From NZQO01 sp964639255 (GTDB taxonomy: Bacteria; Bacteroidota; Bacteroidia; Flavobacteriales; Flavobacteriaceae): a stretch of DNA of 7,187 nucleotides. Below the pieces are notes generated by a model. That model worked only from the letters and a program-made list of their open reading frames with translations. It ran no database searches and was not told where the DNA came from. The stretch is from the NCBI GenBank assembly GCA_964639255.1, contig CAZXDP010000085.1, positions 1-7,187 on the forward strand, read 5' to 3'. The position numbers were made by a program, and so were the translations under genes. This document shows, piece after piece, positions 6,126-7,187 of this stretch (positions are counted from its first letter, which is position 1; each line of letters starts with the position of its first letter).

Positions 6126-7004
6126 ATGAAAACCCTACTTGCCTTGGCTTTTTTACTAACTGTACCGTTTTGCACCTTCGGCCAGCGTGACTTCAATATC
6201 GACGGAACCACCTACCACTTGCAAACCGAAGTGGAAGGACCTATATCGCTTCATTGGAACTCGATTGACGGCCAATATCGATTTTTCGCCGAAAAGAATG
6301 GCGCCTTTGTCGAACTGGTAAACCGTCGCGTAGACGGCACGTACCAAAACGACTACCGCACTGCCTTGCGCGAACTAACGGCAGACCAGAACATGGATGC
6401 ATCGCGTGTGAACCTTACCGTGGGTTCGTTGCGCGATTTTCTTGAAACCTATAACAAACGGGTAGATTCCTCTTACACCGTAACACGGGCACCGGTGGCA
6501 CTAGACCTACGTATCGGTGCATTTGCGGGAGCAACCAATAGTGTTTTTACCGAAAATCCCGAAAATACCACGCAACCGGTCGCCGGGGTGGAGATCGAAT
6601 TGTTAGATGAGGTAAAACTACGTCGCCACGCGTTGGTGTTTCGTTTTACGCAGACTTTTCAAAACGATGCCTATGCGTATGCGGCATCTCAATTTTCCCT
6701 TAGTTATCGATTCAAGTTTATAAAGTCCCAAGCGGTTGATGTGTTTGCTAATGCGAAGTTTGTAGCGTACACCTATGCGAGCAGGGATGATATTGAAAGT
6801 ATAGATCCAGTAAGCGGGAACAGCACCTTGGTGTCTACCTCTGGCGGGGATTTTAATGCTCCGGCCACTTTTGGCCTAGGTGCCGATATCGCATTGGGCC
6901 CCGGACACCTCTTCCTTACCTATAACGATATCGTTGGACTGGGTGTAGAGGACAATGGAGAATTTCCCGTCGATTTTACGTTGGGATACAAAATAGGGCT
7001 ATAG
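6126..7004 (+). CDS. Secreted protein with outer-membrane beta-barrel-like C-terminal half, unknown function
   Basis: This encodes 292 residues from ATG 6126. An in-frame TTG at 6093 is rejected because the ATG gives a clean signal peptide (MKTLLALAFL start, cleavage likely after TFG before Q20). C16 lacks a proper lipobox, so it is probably not a lipoprotein. Residues 24-115 form a first region with a YRFFAEKNGAFVEL strand-turn (51-64) and a helical LRELTADQ/SLRDFLETYN part (81-110). From about 124 to the end come alternating amphipathic strands (ALDLRIGAFAG, ALVFRFTQTFQ, FSLSYRFKFI, FANAKFVAYTY, ATFGLGADIAL, HLFLTYNDIV, DFTLGYKIGL) of the kind seen in small Bacteroidota barrel proteins. It ends in Leu with a final strand, consistent with barrel assembly in the outer membrane. 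I do not recognise a named family. Its stop overlaps the convergent TonB-like gene by 6 bp. Confidence 0.75.
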   Translation: MKTLLALAFLLTVPFCTFGQRDFNIDGTTYHLQTEVEGPISLHWNSIDGQYRFFAEKNGAFVELVNRRVDGTYQNDYRTALRELTADQNMDASRVNLTVGSLRDFLETYNKRVDSSYTVTRAPVALDLRIGAFAGATNSVFTENPENTTQPVAGVEIELLDEVKLRRHALVFRFTQTFQNDAYAYAASQFSLSYRFKFIKSQAVDVFANAKFVAYTYASRDDIESIDPVSGNSTLVSTSGGDFNAPATFGLGADIALGPGHLFLTYNDIVGLGVEDNGEFPVDFTLGYKIGL

Positions 7005-7187
7005 ACTGTCGGTAGTAAGCACCACGGGCAAGGTAAATTTTGTTTTTACCGGAATGCCGCGTTTGTAGGCCGGTGCCGTAGGTTGCAGTGAATCGATACT
7101 CTGTCGAAGCCAAATTCCCAATTTGGGAAACTCTGCCCTTACCAAACTATCTACTTCAATATGTAGCACGGTAAGCACGCCGTCCCT
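6999..7187 (-). CDS. Partial protein with TonB-like C-terminus (5' end outside window)
   Basis: Reading from the right edge on the minus strand gives 62 uninterrupted codons ending in TAG at 7001-6999; this is the C-terminal end only. The visible part begins RDGVLTVLHIEVDS and contains a helical stretch (FPKLGIWLRQSIDSL), then Q-P-T-A-P-A-Y-K-R-G-I-P-V-K-T-K-F-T-L-P-V-V-L. The pattern PAxxxGxPVxxxFxLPV near the end matches the last two strands of TonB C-terminal domains in Bacteroidota. It could be an energy-transducing TonB, which would contact outer-membrane receptors, or a stand-alone periplasmic protein with a TonB_C-like domain. The N-terminus, needed to decide, lies outside. The gene converges on the barrel-like gene, ending inside its stop region. 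Confidence 0.6.
   Translation of the reverse strand, partial: RDGVLTVLHIEVDSLVRAEFPKLGIWLRQSIDSLQPTAPAYKRGIPVKTKFTLPVVLTTDSL

Overview
The window looks like ordinary chromosomal DNA from a member of the Bacteroidota, most likely Flavobacteriaceae. The inference rests on gene content (a DUF4230 protein, a HAHGTHTE-type cyclase, a flippase-like membrane protein paired with a GT2 enzyme, a TonB-type C-terminus), on weak or absent Shine-Dalgarno sequences, and on several TAnnTTTG-like -7 promoter elements. Base composition looks moderate and even, with no obvious foreign island. I saw no tRNA, rRNA, insertion sequence, CRISPR array or phage gene.

Layout: positions 1-3965 hold five genes on the minus strand. 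In transcription order they are ruvC (Holliday junction resolvase), hemW (radical-SAM heme chaperone), a cyclase-family metal hydrolase, a membrane-anchored DUF4230 protein, and a secreted transglutaminase-like protein cut off by the left edge. Spacings are 64, 27, 67 and 3 bp. Perfect TAnnTTTG boxes lie upstream of hemW and of the DUF4230 gene, so the run may contain internal promoters.

A 30-bp gap separates ruvC from a divergent plus-strand pair at 3996-6082: a multi-pass LPG_synthase_TM/UPF0104-type protein and a membrane-bound family 2 glycosyltransferase, overlapping by 4 bp. They are probably translationally coupled and may act together on an envelope glycolipid or polysaccharide, though the substrate cannot be read from the sequence. 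Next, with its own likely promoter, comes a secreted protein with a beta-barrel-like C-terminal half (6126-7004). It converges on the 3' end of a minus-strand gene with a TonB-like C-terminus (from 6999 to beyond the right edge). The two stop codons share one 6-bp palindrome.

Functionally this is a mix of housekeeping genes (ruvC, hemW) and cell-envelope genes. I found no convincing new multi-gene system. The points most worth checking are the NNxxYW form of the HemW heme motif, the altered metal motif of the cyclase, the uncharacterised flippase-like/GT pair, and the very compact ruvC divergent promoter region. There is no gene-free stretch over 300 bp.
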